From contig JAJHZJ010000026.1 in the NCBI GenBank assembly GCA_023548195.1, positions 3,665,598 through 3,729,597 of the forward strand: a stretch of DNA of 64,000 nt, read 5' to 3'. This DNA comes from Bettongia penicillata ogilbyi (Eukaryota; Chordata; Mammalia; Diprotodontia; Potoroidae). The position numbers were made by a program, and so were the translations under genes. Under the pieces are notes generated by a model. The model searched no databases. It saw nothing but the letters and a program-made list of their open reading frames with translations, and was not told the origin of the DNA. Positions 1 to 9,720 of the stretch are shown one piece after another (the stretch's first letter is position 1; every line of letters begins with the position of its first letter).

Positions 1-163
1 TAGCCTTTCAGATTGTCTTGGGCTGGAAATCTGCTTAACTTTGCTTTCTGTGGCTTCTACTGCTCTAGAATTTGTTTAGAGTCATTTTTACAGGTGTTTT
101 GAAGAGGTTGGGGGAGAGCTCAGGCAGGTTCTGGCTTCTACTCTGCCATATTGCCTCCTCCCT
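1..163 (-). mobile_element. L1 5' end, antisense, runs off the left edge
   Basis: Read on the minus strand, this starts with a GGGAGGAGGCAATATGG-type motif. It continues with the same 5' UTR words (TGAGCTCTCCC, AAACAAATTCTAGAGCAG, TTTCCAGCCCAAGACA) found in the other L1 5' ends near 5.0, 8.4 and 19.6 kb. The L1 5' end lies at about 163, directly against the WWC2 pseudogene, so the rest of this L1 should lie to the left of the window. The usual CAAGATGG start motif is degraded here to CAATATGG. Confidence 0.7.
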
Positions 164-2167
164 CCTTTCCCATGGCCACATTTTCATCAAATGTTTCCTT
201 GATATTTGTCTCTTTGAGGGTAGGCATGACAGTTGGGAGCTAACTCTGAGGGTCTGGCATAGTTTGTCTCTTTCTTAATCTCATCCTCACTCAACTTAAG
301 CATGATTGTGCATAGTCTGGTGTTTTCTGTAAAATCATTCCCCTCTGACATTTTAGCTTACATTTCTTCCTCGGTCATGAGCTCATTGGAGGTCTCTGCT
401 AACATTTCTAACCAATAGTCCTCAGGACTCCTTGTTTCCTTTTGTTCTGGTTCTTCTTCCTCTTCTTCCTCTTTCTCCCCTTCTTGTGACAAGTCTTGTT
501 CTACAGGCTGTGCCTCAACTGATGTTCTTTCTAGCAAAGCTTGCACAGTGTCTAGGCCTAAAGGGCCCAGTGAAGGCTGGATCCAGTGAAACCCAACTTC
601 TTCATTTTCTTCTTCATATTTTTGCAAAGAATTTGTTTGCAAGGTATCAAGGTATACCACAAAGTAAAAAATAAATCTTCTGCAATGGGAAAATCTGCTA
701 GGCTGACCTGCATTCTGGACAGGCATTCTTTCCATTGGTCTTTGCTGCAAAATAGGCATCAATCCTTAAGGTCTCCTGTTGCAATGATTCCTGGGAAATG
801 GCCACTGAATATTTCACCAAAAAAAGTGAGTTCTTCAGCAGTATGGACTTTTATGAAAAAGAGACCAGTGATATCTGTTGAAGGGGGAAGTACTGTAATC
901 CTAAAATATATTCTTGAGTGCTAAGGTATAGATGACATGAAAGTTTCTGAGTTATACTACAATCACCACTAAACTGGAACCCTTACCATCATATCTGAGT
1001 CCAATTTTCACTTGAGCAGTCTCTAGAATCAAAGCATTATCTTCACAATAGAGAACATCCTGAGTTTCACCAGGTTTTTTTACTGATGCTTCGTAGACAC
1101 CACCATCTTCAGTCATGGATTCATCAGACACAGCAACCAACATACAAGCTGCTTTTTCCTCAAGCAAGTGGCCTACTATCCTTGGCAACCACTCTTCAAT
1201 ACCTGTAGTTCCTTCACTAAATGGTGATAAAGACTGCCTAAAACCTTTGTTAATATCTTTGCTGTCTGCAGGAGCCTGTGATATTGTTCTTGGATTTGCA
1301 TCCAGAAGCATCTGAATTTCAGTAAGGTCAGTGTCTACAAAATAGCTTGTGAATCCAGTCTTCAAAATTTATCATGAGTTGTTGGAGAGGAGGATCTTGG
1401 GCAGACATAAAAATGTACCTTCCAGAAATAGAGGATAACCAGGAGGGGACAAGGAGGACAGGGAGGATATGGAAGAGAGGAACATAACAGATTTGGGTGA
1501 CTCAGTCATTCTTGAAGCATGGTGTGCTGCTAATAATCTAGACGAATCACTGTAACCAAGCTGACTGTGGGATTTCACCACTGCAATTTTATGAATGATG
1601 GTCATGGATCCAGAAGGAAGATAGCCACTTTTTTGTGTAATAGGAAGTTTAGTTTATACTAATAATCCAAGTCTGGAATTTGATCACCTTGGTTGTTGAA
1701 TTATAGCTCCATGGAACTGAGGGAACTGAGTGACGCTCTGCTTGAGGTGTACAGAAACCCCTGACTGGATGCCTGTGATCCAAGGCAGCTTCCTGAAGAT
1801 ATGGACATGATGAGAAACTTTCAATGTGTGAATGCAAATAAATAGTTAATTCTGTAGTTTCTTCAAAGTCTTTGTAGTACTATTATTTCTTTTTCTTTCT
1901 TCCAACTTTAGCCTCTTGGCAAGGCTCACCTGGGTGTCTTTTCATGGACAATAGCTCTTCCCCAGAAGCTTCCTTTGGTCTTGCAGGTAGTTCAGCTCAC
2001 TCTGACTATGTTTTTGAGGTGTTACAAACTAAAGTTCTTTGAAAAATTCTTCTTTTTCATTAATCATCATCAATTTCACCTTCTTGACATCCAAGTCCCC
2101 AGGCAAAGTCTCGTTGTCTAACTTGGACATCTCAATTTTTAAATGGGTCATCCTTTTTTTTACTTCT
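164..2167 (-). pseudogene. WWC2: Processed WWC2-like pseudogene, 3' part (coiled coil to acidic region)
   Basis: WWC proteins (WWC1/KIBRA, WWC2, WWC3) are cytoplasmic scaffolds of the Hippo pathway with two N-terminal WW domains, coiled coils and a C2-like domain. Reading the minus strand from 2167 downward gives family blocks in the right order. There is a coiled-coil block (KIEMSKLDNETLPGDLDV, then MINEKEE and TPQK). A serine-rich block around 1600-1400 has SSLSPPGYPLFLEGTF. The block before C2 at 1150-960 has VAVSDESMTEDGGVYEASVK and TAQVKIGLRYDGKGSS. An acidic segment lies at 600-360 (LDTVQALLERTSVEAQ, then a Glu run). Several frameshifts and stops are present. All blocks are contiguous although the parent gene is split into many exons, so this is a retrocopy. 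The match fades at about 164 where an L1 5' end abuts, so the C-terminal third is missing or lies outside the window. WWC3 is the main alternative. Confidence 0.8.
2152..2167. repeat. Left target-site duplication of the HAL1-like element
   Basis: On the minus strand this reads about AAGAAGTAAAAAAAAGG. It matches AAGAAGAAAAAAGG at 5018-5031 with small differences in a purine run. Removing the element joins the WWC2 reading frame seamlessly (LYEE followed by VKKRMTHLKIEMSK). That supports this as the target site. Confidence 0.65.
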
Positions 2168-3008
2168 TTTTTTTAATGTAAATTTGTTTATTTAACTTTT
2201 TACATTAATTTTCACAAAACTTTGGGTTCCAAATTTTCTCCCCATTTATCCCCTCCCCCCAGTCCAATACACCGAGCATTCTAATTTTCCCTATCACCAA
2301 TCTACCCTCTCTTCTATCATCCCTCCCTTCTCTTGTCCCCATCTTCTCTTTTGTCCTGTAGGGCCAGATGACTTTCTATTCCCCATTAACTGTATTTCTT
2401 ATTTCCCAGTAGCAAGAACAATACTCAACAGTTGTTCCTAAAACTTTGAGTTCCAAATTCTCCCCATCCCTCCCTCCACACCCGTTCCCTTTGGGAAGGC
2501 AGGCAGTTCAATATAGGCCATATCTGTGTAGTTTTGCAAATGACTTTGATAATAGTCGTGTTATGTAAGACTAACTGTATTTCCCTCCATCCTATCCTGC
2601 CCCCCCCTTGTTTCTATTCTGTCTTTTGATCCTGTCCCTCCCTAAGAGTGTTGACTTCAAATTGCTCCATCCTCCCATTGCCCTCCCTTCCATCATCCCC
2701 CCCTACCCTGCTCATCTCCTTCTCCCCCACTTTCCTTTATTGTAAGATAGGTTTTCATACCAAAATGAGTGTGCATTTTACTCCTTCCTTTAGTCAAATG
2801 TGATGAGGGTAAACTTCATCTTTTTTTCTCAGCTCTCCTCATTTTCCTTCCACTAAAAAGTTTCCTGCTTGCCTCTTGAAAGAGATATAATTTACCCCAT
2901 TCCATTTCACCCTCTCTCCTCCCACTACATTTCTCTCTCACCATTTACCTTAATTTCTTTTAAAACATGGTCCCATCCTATTCAATTCACTCTGTGCTGT
3001 CTGTCTCT

Positions 3009-3086
3009 GTATGTGCATGCATGTATGTATGTGCGTGTGGGCACACGCATGTACGTGTGTGTGTGTGGTTGTGTATGTGTGTGTGG
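3009..3086. repeat. GT-rich microsatellite within the HAL1 3' region
   Basis: An imperfect (TG)n/(GTAT)n tract between ORF1 and the 3' end of the HAL1-like element. Confidence 0.9.
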
Positions 3087-3219
3087 TCCCTCCAACTACC
3101 CAGATACTGAAATGTTTTAAGTGTTACAAATATTGTCTTTCCATATAGGAATGTAAACAGTTCACCTTTGGTAAGTCCCTTATGACTTCTCTTTGCTGTT
3201 TACTTTTTCATGCTTCTTC

Positions 3220-4368
3220 TCATTCTTGTGTTTGAAAGTCAAATTTTCTTTTCAGCTCTGGTCTTTTCATCAAGAATGCTTGAAAGTCCTCTGTTTCATT
3301 GAAAGACCATTTTTTCCCCTGAAGTATTATACTCAGTTTTGCTGGGTAGGTGATTCTTGGTTTGAGTCCTAGTTCCTTTGACTTCTGGAATATCCTATTC
3401 CACGCCCTTTGATCCCTTAATGTAGAAGCTTCTAGATCTTGTGTTATCATGATTGTATTTCCACAATACTGGAATTGTTTCTTTCTAGCTGCTTGCAATA
3501 TTTTCTCCTTGACCTGGGAATTCTGGAATTTGGCCACAATGTTCCTAGGAGTTTCTCTTTTTGGATCTCTTTCAGGTGGTGATTGATGGATTCTTTCAAT
3601 ACTTATTTTGCCCTCTGGTTCTAGAATCTCAGGGCAGTTTTCCTTGATAATTTCATGGAAGATGATGTCTAGGCTCTTTTTTTGATCATGACTTTCAGGT
3701 AGTCCCATAATTTTTAAATTGTCTCTCCTGGATCTATTTTCCAGGTCAGTTGTTTTTCCCATGAGATATTTCACATTCTCTTCCCTTTTTTCATTCTTTT
3801 GGTTTTGTTTGGTGATTTCTTGGTTTCTCAGAGAGTCATTAGCCTACATCTGTTCCATTTTAATTTTGAGAGAACTATTTTCTTCAGTGAGCTTTTGAAT
3901 CCCTTTTTCCATTTGGTTAATTCTGCTTTTGAAAGCATTCTTTTCCTCATTGGCTTTTTGAACCTCTTTTGCCAATTGAGTTAGCCTATTTTTCAAGGTG
4001 TTATTTTCTTCAGCATTTTTTGGGGTCTCCTTTAGCAAAGTATTGACCTGTTTTTCATGCTTTTCTTGCATCTCTCTCATGTCTCTTCCCAGTTTTTCCT
4101 CCACCTGTCTTACTTGATTTTCAAAATCCTTTTTGAGCTCTTCCATGGCCTGAGCCCAGCGGACATCCACCTTGGATGTCTGGGATACAGAGGCCCTGAC
4201 CTCCACATCTTTCCCTGATGGTAAAAATTGTTCCTTGTCATCAGAAATGAAAGGCGGGAACATCTGTCCTCCAAGAAAGTACCCTTCTATGGTCTTATTT
4301 TTCTTTCCTTTTCTGGGCATTTTCCCAGCCAATCTTCTTCTTCCCAATCTTCTGAGATTCCTCTCCAT
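3220..4368 (-). pseudogene. L1/HAL1 ORF1p, one in-frame stop
   Basis: This is a single frame of about 382 codons from 4368 to 3220, broken only by TAG at 3844-3846. The matching position in the plus-strand L1 reads GAA in a GQVEAND context, so one base change probably explains it. ORF1p is the RNA-binding chaperone that coats L1 RNA and acts in trimers. The N-terminus is basic (MPRKGKKNKTIEGYF). Residues about 85-180 form a heptad-rich coiled coil with many K, E and L. The C-terminal half holds the RNA-binding region and C-terminal domain (NLKIMGLPES, RIHQSPPERDPKRETPRNI, ITYPAKLSI). It is far better preserved than the ORF1 of the plus L1, so this element is among the younger insertions here. 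A start at the internal MPRKGKK methionine is also possible. Confidence 0.85.
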
Positions 4369-5017
4369 CCCTGCCTCCAGATATGCCCAGCTAGTGCTTG
4401 GGGTCTGAGACCCAAATGCTGCTCCCCAGCCTCAGGGCTTTCAGTGGTAGGCGGGGCTGGTATTCAATGTGAGCTTAAGTTCTGGTGCTTGGGTGGGGGC
4501 AGGGCCACCTACCAGGCTCAGTTCCCTCAGGGGGTTTATGCAGAGATCTTCAGTAATGGCCCTGAGCTCCTGTCTGCTCCGGGAGTTCTGGGCCACTGCT
4601 GCCTCTGCTGCCACCTCTGCCACTGTCTCCTGAGAGGCAGTGATACCTCAAGTCACAGAGATACCCCGCTCCCCTCTTGGCCAGCCCAGACATGTCTTTC
4701 ACTGACCTGTAGTGCCTGTGGGTGGAGGGACCTTTGTGGCCGCCGAAGGTTCTGTCCCTGAAGCCTGCTCAGATCTGCTCCTCTCCGGCCATATGGGCAG
4801 AGCAGGGCCGGGGTGGGCTCCATTGTCCGGAGCACAATGGACCTTTGGGGTTGGTTTTTCAGAGCTCTCTGGAACGGAAATCTCCTCCACTGTGTTAGTG
4901 TGCAACTTGCTCTGCTCCAGAATTCGTGGGGAGTTCTTTTTGCAGGAAATTTATGGGCTGTGGATTCAGAGCTAGCATACGTGAGTCTTTCTACTCCACC
5001 ATCTTGGCTCCTCCCCC

Positions 5018-5031
5018 CCTTTTTTCTTCTT
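5018..5031. repeat. Right target-site duplication of the HAL1-like element
   Basis: Partner of the duplication at 2152-2167. It lies at the 5' side of the minus-strand element, immediately before the run of G residues that starts it. Confidence 0.6.
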
Positions 5032-5262
5032 CGTATAGACTTAACTTGAACTTTTCTGGTGAGTTGACCCAAATTCTCACTCTAAAATCTCCAGAGATGC
5101 CTATTTGTGACCCAGCATCAAATGTTTATCTGGAGAGAGTTAAATGGAAGTTCATAGAATTGGCCTTAAAGTCTGGTTCCAATCTCCCAATGCTTTGGTT
5201 CAAATGAAGCTATTCCTGAAGCTTAGTGAGATTTTGTTTTAGATCTTGTTTCTCTCTCTCTG

Positions 5263-5303
<41 letters not shown>

Positions 5304-5376
5304 GTCTCTCTCTGTCTCTGTCTCTCTCTCTCTCTGTCTCTCTCTGTCTCTCTGTCTCTGTCTCTGTCTCTGTCTC

Positions 5377-5435
<59 letters not shown>

Positions 5436-6156
5436 GTCTCCTGAACTAAAGGCTTTTCTGATGAACTTCATTTCAGTTGTAACAGCTTTAACCTCAATGA
5501 GTTCATACCTACTGTAGTCTCCAGATGTTTTCTGGATTTTGTTGCATTTCTGCACTTCATTACTGTGTTTCGAAATCTTTTCCTTTGTAGAGTAATTCTT
5601 GCTTCATCTGTAAGAGTTTTCACCTCAGTTTTTTTTTTTTAACCCTTAATAGTGGAGTGGATATCTCTGCCTTCAGAATATCAGGGTCATAGTTAGTGCA
5701 GAATGATGATCCTGAGAATAAGCCTGTGCAAAAACTTGACTTCTCCTTGTAATTGCATCATTTATTTGCATGAATTCATTCAGATCCAGAGCAAGCCTTT
5801 TCTCTTTCATGTGGTATAGTTCTGTGTGCTGAGAGCACCTTGGGCCACCAAATATTCTTTTAGCATTCTCTCTTGTTCTCTCCTCCATTATTTTCTGAGA
5901 TCTTCTCTTTGTGTGGTTTATTGATGTGTTCAATGGGACACCAATTTTATGGTCAAACACTACTTCCCATTCCCAAGCAGTTCATCTCCAACACAATCCA
6001 CAAATGCGGTTTGGTTAACCTGTCCTGAGAGTCAATTCAGCTGGTCTTCTTGGCATTGTAGTAGGTGTAAAAGACATTACCATCATAGGCCCTTAACTCC
6101 TCCCAGCTCTAGGGTAGTGGCAGCCTAAGAAAGTTGGTTTTCTTAGTCATGGTCAT
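5032..6156 (-). pseudogene. WWC2: Processed WWC2-like pseudogene, 5' part (WW domains and first coiled coil)
   Basis: The likely ancestral ATG is at 6154-6156 or 6148-6150. The first WW domain follows (LPLP, SWEELRAYDGNVFY, then DSQDRLTKP). It carries TAG at 6109-6111 and TGA at 6037-6039; the TGA replaces the second signature tryptophan of WW1 (the TSWID motif). Next come the WW2 remnant (FDHKIG, SINHT), the coiled coil (ELYHMKEKRLALDLNEF) and YELIEVKAV with RKAFSSGD. After the simple repeat, GSQIGISGDF and EKFKLSLYEE remain. WW and coiled-coil exons are fused without introns. The frame resumes on the far side of the HAL1-like insertion at 2167. The upstream limit of the 5' UTR is unclear and may reach about 6290. 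No function is expected; family assignment is firm, WWC2 versus WWC3 less so. Confidence 0.8.
5251..5440. repeat. (TC)n / (TCTCTG)n microsatellite inside the pseudogene
   Basis: About 190 bases of TCTC with interspersed TCTG. On the minus strand it follows the WWC2 codons for SSGD and replaces the short E/K-rich stretch expected there. It therefore looks like expansion of a purine-rich coding segment after retroposition. It creates several spurious arginine/glutamate and serine/leucine ORFs. Confidence 0.95.
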
Positions 6157-7575
6157 CAACAGCACCCCTGGGGTACAATTCCATAAGGACTGAACAGGGA
6201 ATACTTGGTCAGAACACAATTACAGGTTGGCCTCAGGAGCCCTACAGGCAACGGGCAGGGCACTATATGACACTGCACAGCACCATATTACCTGATTATT
6301 GAAGAAAGATCTCATATTTAAATTGCTAGCAGTTATATTTATATTTATAAATAGTCTAAAAATTTGACTCTCATCTCAATTTTTCCCATTTGTTGTCATT
6401 CTGTCACAGTTATTGCAGAAATGGTAGAGGGATCTACAATACTGAGTGCTATTTTTTATTGTTTGTTTCATAAGTTATATGCTATCAATCTACTCCCTGA
6501 ATGTTCAACATATTAATGATAAGCTTTCTCATAATTAGCTAAATTGGTCTTCAAACATGAGATAGGAACTGTATAGGACAGGTCCATGGTTAATATATAT
6601 AAGCTACTACATAAAGGCCATAGTCAAAGCTTTCATAACTTAGTAGAGTCTACCAGAGATTCTTTTTCATTGTACAATCTTCAGTAATCCATAGTAATCC
6701 ATACTATGATGAGGTTTCAAATTGGGACTTCTGTGAGGTAGTAAATTTCATTCTGAAATATACCTAGACTTCTAGGGGGAAAATGTGTGTGTGTGTGTGT
6801 GTGGGTGTGTGTGTGCGCGCGCGTGTGCGTGTGCGTGTGTGTGTTCCTCCTTTGTTGCTGAAGACCATGTCATCAGAGAAATGGTGACATGATTTGTACT
6901 TGACTTTGTTTTGAGTGAGGAAGGGCTAAGGGGGAAAATGACAGCACAGTTGAAGAGGGAACCTGGATACTGAACTCAGTTCTGAACTGTTTAATTATGA
7001 TAAACTGAAGAATTTTAGGAAATTTGATTAGAATCACTTTTCCCCAGTGAATATGAAATTAGTTCCATTGATGACATGTGCTTTTCACAGCAGTGGTAAA
7101 TAATGAACAAAATCATGAATTATGCTTCTTTTTATACTTCTATTATGCAGGAAAATCATTGATTAAAATACACCTTAATTTGTATACTAAGTACATGAAA
7201 ATGTTTGAAGAACATGGAAGTGTCTTCTTGACATGAAATCTAAGATCTTCATTTGCTAAGTATAAACAAAGTTCCCTCATGTGGTAAATCAAAATATACT
7301 TTTATATACCAAAGTCTTATCATCAGGGCAAAATTTCTTAGTTAAAACTTTTTAGCAATGATGTATTAAACAGAAGAACAACTTAGGTACTTACTTGCTC
7401 TTCTTGGTCGCAGTAGTGAAAAATAAGTCCAGGATTTGTTGGTCATTACATATAGGGTTCCATGTAACAAACAAATGAACAGCAAAATAACTTTCTAAAA
7501 TGCATGTGCACAGGAAAGAAACAACAGAAGAAAGAAAGGGGAGAATTGAAGATCTTTTTTGCACTTTCCCTGACC
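6157..7575. other. Unassigned AT-rich stretch
   Basis: No gene, RNA or recognisable repeat was found apart from the TG tract at 6784-6844. The first 130 bases may include the 5' UTR of the WWC2 retrocopy. Confidence 0.5.
6784..6844. repeat. (TG)n/(CG) microsatellite
   Basis: Alternating purine-pyrimidine tract including a short GCGCGCGCG run, so it could adopt Z-DNA. Confidence 0.9.
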
Positions 7576-8466
7576 TAATATCAATTCATATTTTTCTTGG
7601 TGGCTTTGAATATGAGTTTTGACTTTGTTGTTTTCTTCTGAATGTATGTTTTGATCTTCCTTTTCAGTCTAGTAACCTTCTGTAGTCAGAGTACTTTTTT
7701 TCTGCTGTTTGCTCATTCTCTTAACCTATTACTGAACTTTTAACTCTTTGTTAAAGTAGGACTCTGCTTCCAGTGTGGAAGGTCTACTGTCCCAAAATTT
7801 AGGTTTTTTTTTTTTATAGCTGTTTGCAAAAATATTTCAAGGGACCTATAAGTTTTCAATACTTCCAAGGTAGTATGATCCAAGAAGAGGTGTTTACTAA
7901 TTTCCTAGCCTGTGCTCAAGTCTGTGAGTGACCACAAACACTCTTTTATTCCCTAGAACTCTAAGGAGGGTATTTCCTCCACTTTGGCTGCAAGTTCTGT
8001 TATGTTGGTACTTTTTCTCACTCTGGGACTGCCACCTAGGACTGTGACCCCGATCCAGGTATGGGCAACAGAATCCTGTCCCAGTGCTAGCAAAGAGACC
8101 CCTGTAATCTCCTGATAAGTTATATAACCCCTTTACTGACTGTAGGCTGAAAGTACCCAAAGCAGTCACTGTTACTGTGGTTGCATTGCTGATTCAGTCA
8201 CTCATGAGGCTTGTTCCTAGTTTGCTGGGACCTGGTCTGTGTTGTCATAGTTTGTGCTGGCCTGCACTCCTCTCTCACTCAGGTGCAATAGACCTTTCTT
8301 GATGACCATTCAAGATGTCTTGGGATAGAAATTTGTTTCACTCCATCTTTTTGTGAGTTCTGCTGCTCTAGAATTTGTTTAGATTTATTTTGTAAAAGTA
8401 TTTGGAGGAGTTTTAGGGAGAGCTCAGGTGAGTAGCTTCCTTTACTCTGCCATCTTGGTTCTACCT
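7576..8466 (-). mobile_element. L1 5' UTR fragment, antisense
   Basis: On the minus strand this starts near 8466 with ACCAAGATGGCAGAGTA. It carries the same 5' UTR words as the other L1s (TGAGCTCTCCC, CAAATTCTAGAGCAGCAGAA). It ends in a segment (AAAATATGAATTG) that is also found just before the ORF1 coiled coil in the L1 at 18.6-19.6 kb. ORF1, ORF2 and the 3' end are absent. The left edge is approximate. Confidence 0.7.
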
Positions 8467-8514
8467 CTCTACAGATCAAATTTTCATATTTAAAGATGAT
8501 TTCCACTAGATTGT

Positions 8515-8939
8515 GAAAAAGGAGGGGGAGGAGTCAAGATGGCAGAATGAAAGTGAGGACTCATTTGAGCTCTTCCACAATCTGCTTCAGATACCTCTGA
8601 AAAGTGAAGCTGAACAAATTTTAGAGTGACAGAATCTAGTAGGTGACAAAATGAGACAGATTTCCAGCCCAGGACATTTTGGAAGGTTAATGGGTAGAAT
8701 CTGTTGCATGGAGCTCGGGAAGCACATAGGATGCACCAGCGCAGACTTGGTGACAGCCATAGCAGAGTAGGAATGCCCCAGGCAGACGGAATCAGATGCA
8801 ACAGTATGGATTGCTAAAACTCTTAGCCCAGTATGGAAATCCAGCAGAAGAGAGTGAGAGAGAAGTGCAGGGCTCCCAGTAAGAGCAGCAGTCACTCTTG
8901 TGGTGATCAGCCCACAGACTAAATGTTTGAAACTCGCCT
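8515..8939 (+). mobile_element. L1 5' UTR fragment or extra promoter unit
   Basis: Starts with GGAGGAGTCAAGATGGCAG and carries L1 5' UTR words (TTGAGCTCTTCC, TTTCCAGCCCAGGACA). It stops where the next L1 5' end begins at about 8940. It is either a truncated L1 cut by the next insertion or an upstream promoter monomer of the same L1. Confidence 0.6.
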
Positions 8940-9720
8940 CCTTGAACTTCTGGGAGCCAAGATGGCGGAGTAAACTGTAAGTGCTTTTACCCTCCTATTG
9001 AAAACCCAGAGAATATTGCCCCAGGAAAAATCTTGGAATAATGGAGCCAACAGAAGGGCTAAACAGTCTTTTAGCTTGGGAGGCTAGAGAGACTGCCAGA
9101 AAAGGTATCTCTTGCTGTTGCTGAAGGGGATCAGTGCAAGACGGGAAGTGTCCCAGAAACAACCATCTAAAAGGACCAGTAGAAGGTCCTGAGCCCGAGA
9201 GTGGTAGAGAAGGAAAGTGCCAACACCAGAAAAACAGGCATGCTATAGCAGAGCCAGTGGAACTGGGAAAACACCAGCGCAGACGGGATTCACCGACTGC
9301 TGAGCCTGCTTGTGTTTTGGCATAGAACTATGGGAGGACAAGACCACTCAAGAGCAGATCACTCTTCCCTGACACCTCATGCCAGGAGCTTCATTGTAAC
9401 TCTGAGGAAAGTCAGAAAGACTTCATCTGTCCTCAACCTCGGCACACACTAGCCAGCTCACAAACAGGTAATCTGCAACATCATATAGCTTCTAGATGAA
9501 AGAAGCAGAAGCCACAAAGCATAAACCCTTAAGTTCTCAGCACCAGAAGTGTGGGACAGAGGCCCCAGTGCCCCAGAAGCAAATATCCACTTTAAAAGCC
9601 AGAAAAAATGTAATCACCATGACATAGAAGCAAAACAAAAAGGCAGAGACCATAGAAACTTACTGTAGAGACAGAGAAGATCAAAATATATTCATATATG
9701 CAGAAGACAATATTGATGCT
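8940..9720 (+). mobile_element. Plus-strand L1, 5' UTR part (left of the nested RTE)
   Basis: Begins GGGAGCCAAGATGGCGGAGTA and runs to GACAATATTGATGCT at 9720, where the RTE begins. The L1 resumes after 13122 with ACATCTGAAACCTCAAAAGG and the ORF1 coiled coil. The two sides belong to one L1. Confidence 0.7.

Larger units (their letters stand above)
2168..5018 (-). mobile_element. HAL1-like (half-L1) retrotransposon, ORF1 only
   Basis: The element runs 5' to 3' on the minus strand. It starts at about 5018 with GGAGGAGCCAAGATGG. A 5' UTR of about 0.65 kb follows, then ORF1 (4368-3220) and a purine-rich spacer. It ends near 2168 with AAGTTAAATAAACAAATTTACATT and a short A-tail. The sequence after ORF1 resembles the ORF1-ORF2 spacer of the plus-strand L1 at 14.06-14.65 kb (shared words such as GGGGTAAATT and CTCTTA followed by GGGA). 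It then passes straight into an L1-type 3' end, with no ORF2. That is the layout of half-L1 elements known in mammals. A GT microsatellite (3009-3086) sits in the spacer. Flanking duplications show it inserted into the WWC2 retrocopy. The alternative is an ordinary L1 with an internal ORF2 deletion; other copies would decide. Confidence 0.75.

Noticed and set aside
3220..4368. ORF1-like frame as a domesticated gene
   Set aside because: It has an in-frame TAG, an L1 5' UTR and 3' end, and target duplications, so an ordinary retroelement copy explains it.
5226..5555. Open frames rich in Arg/Glu or Ser/Leu
   Set aside because: They are translations of the TC microsatellite, apart from the WWC2 pseudogene codons at the right end.
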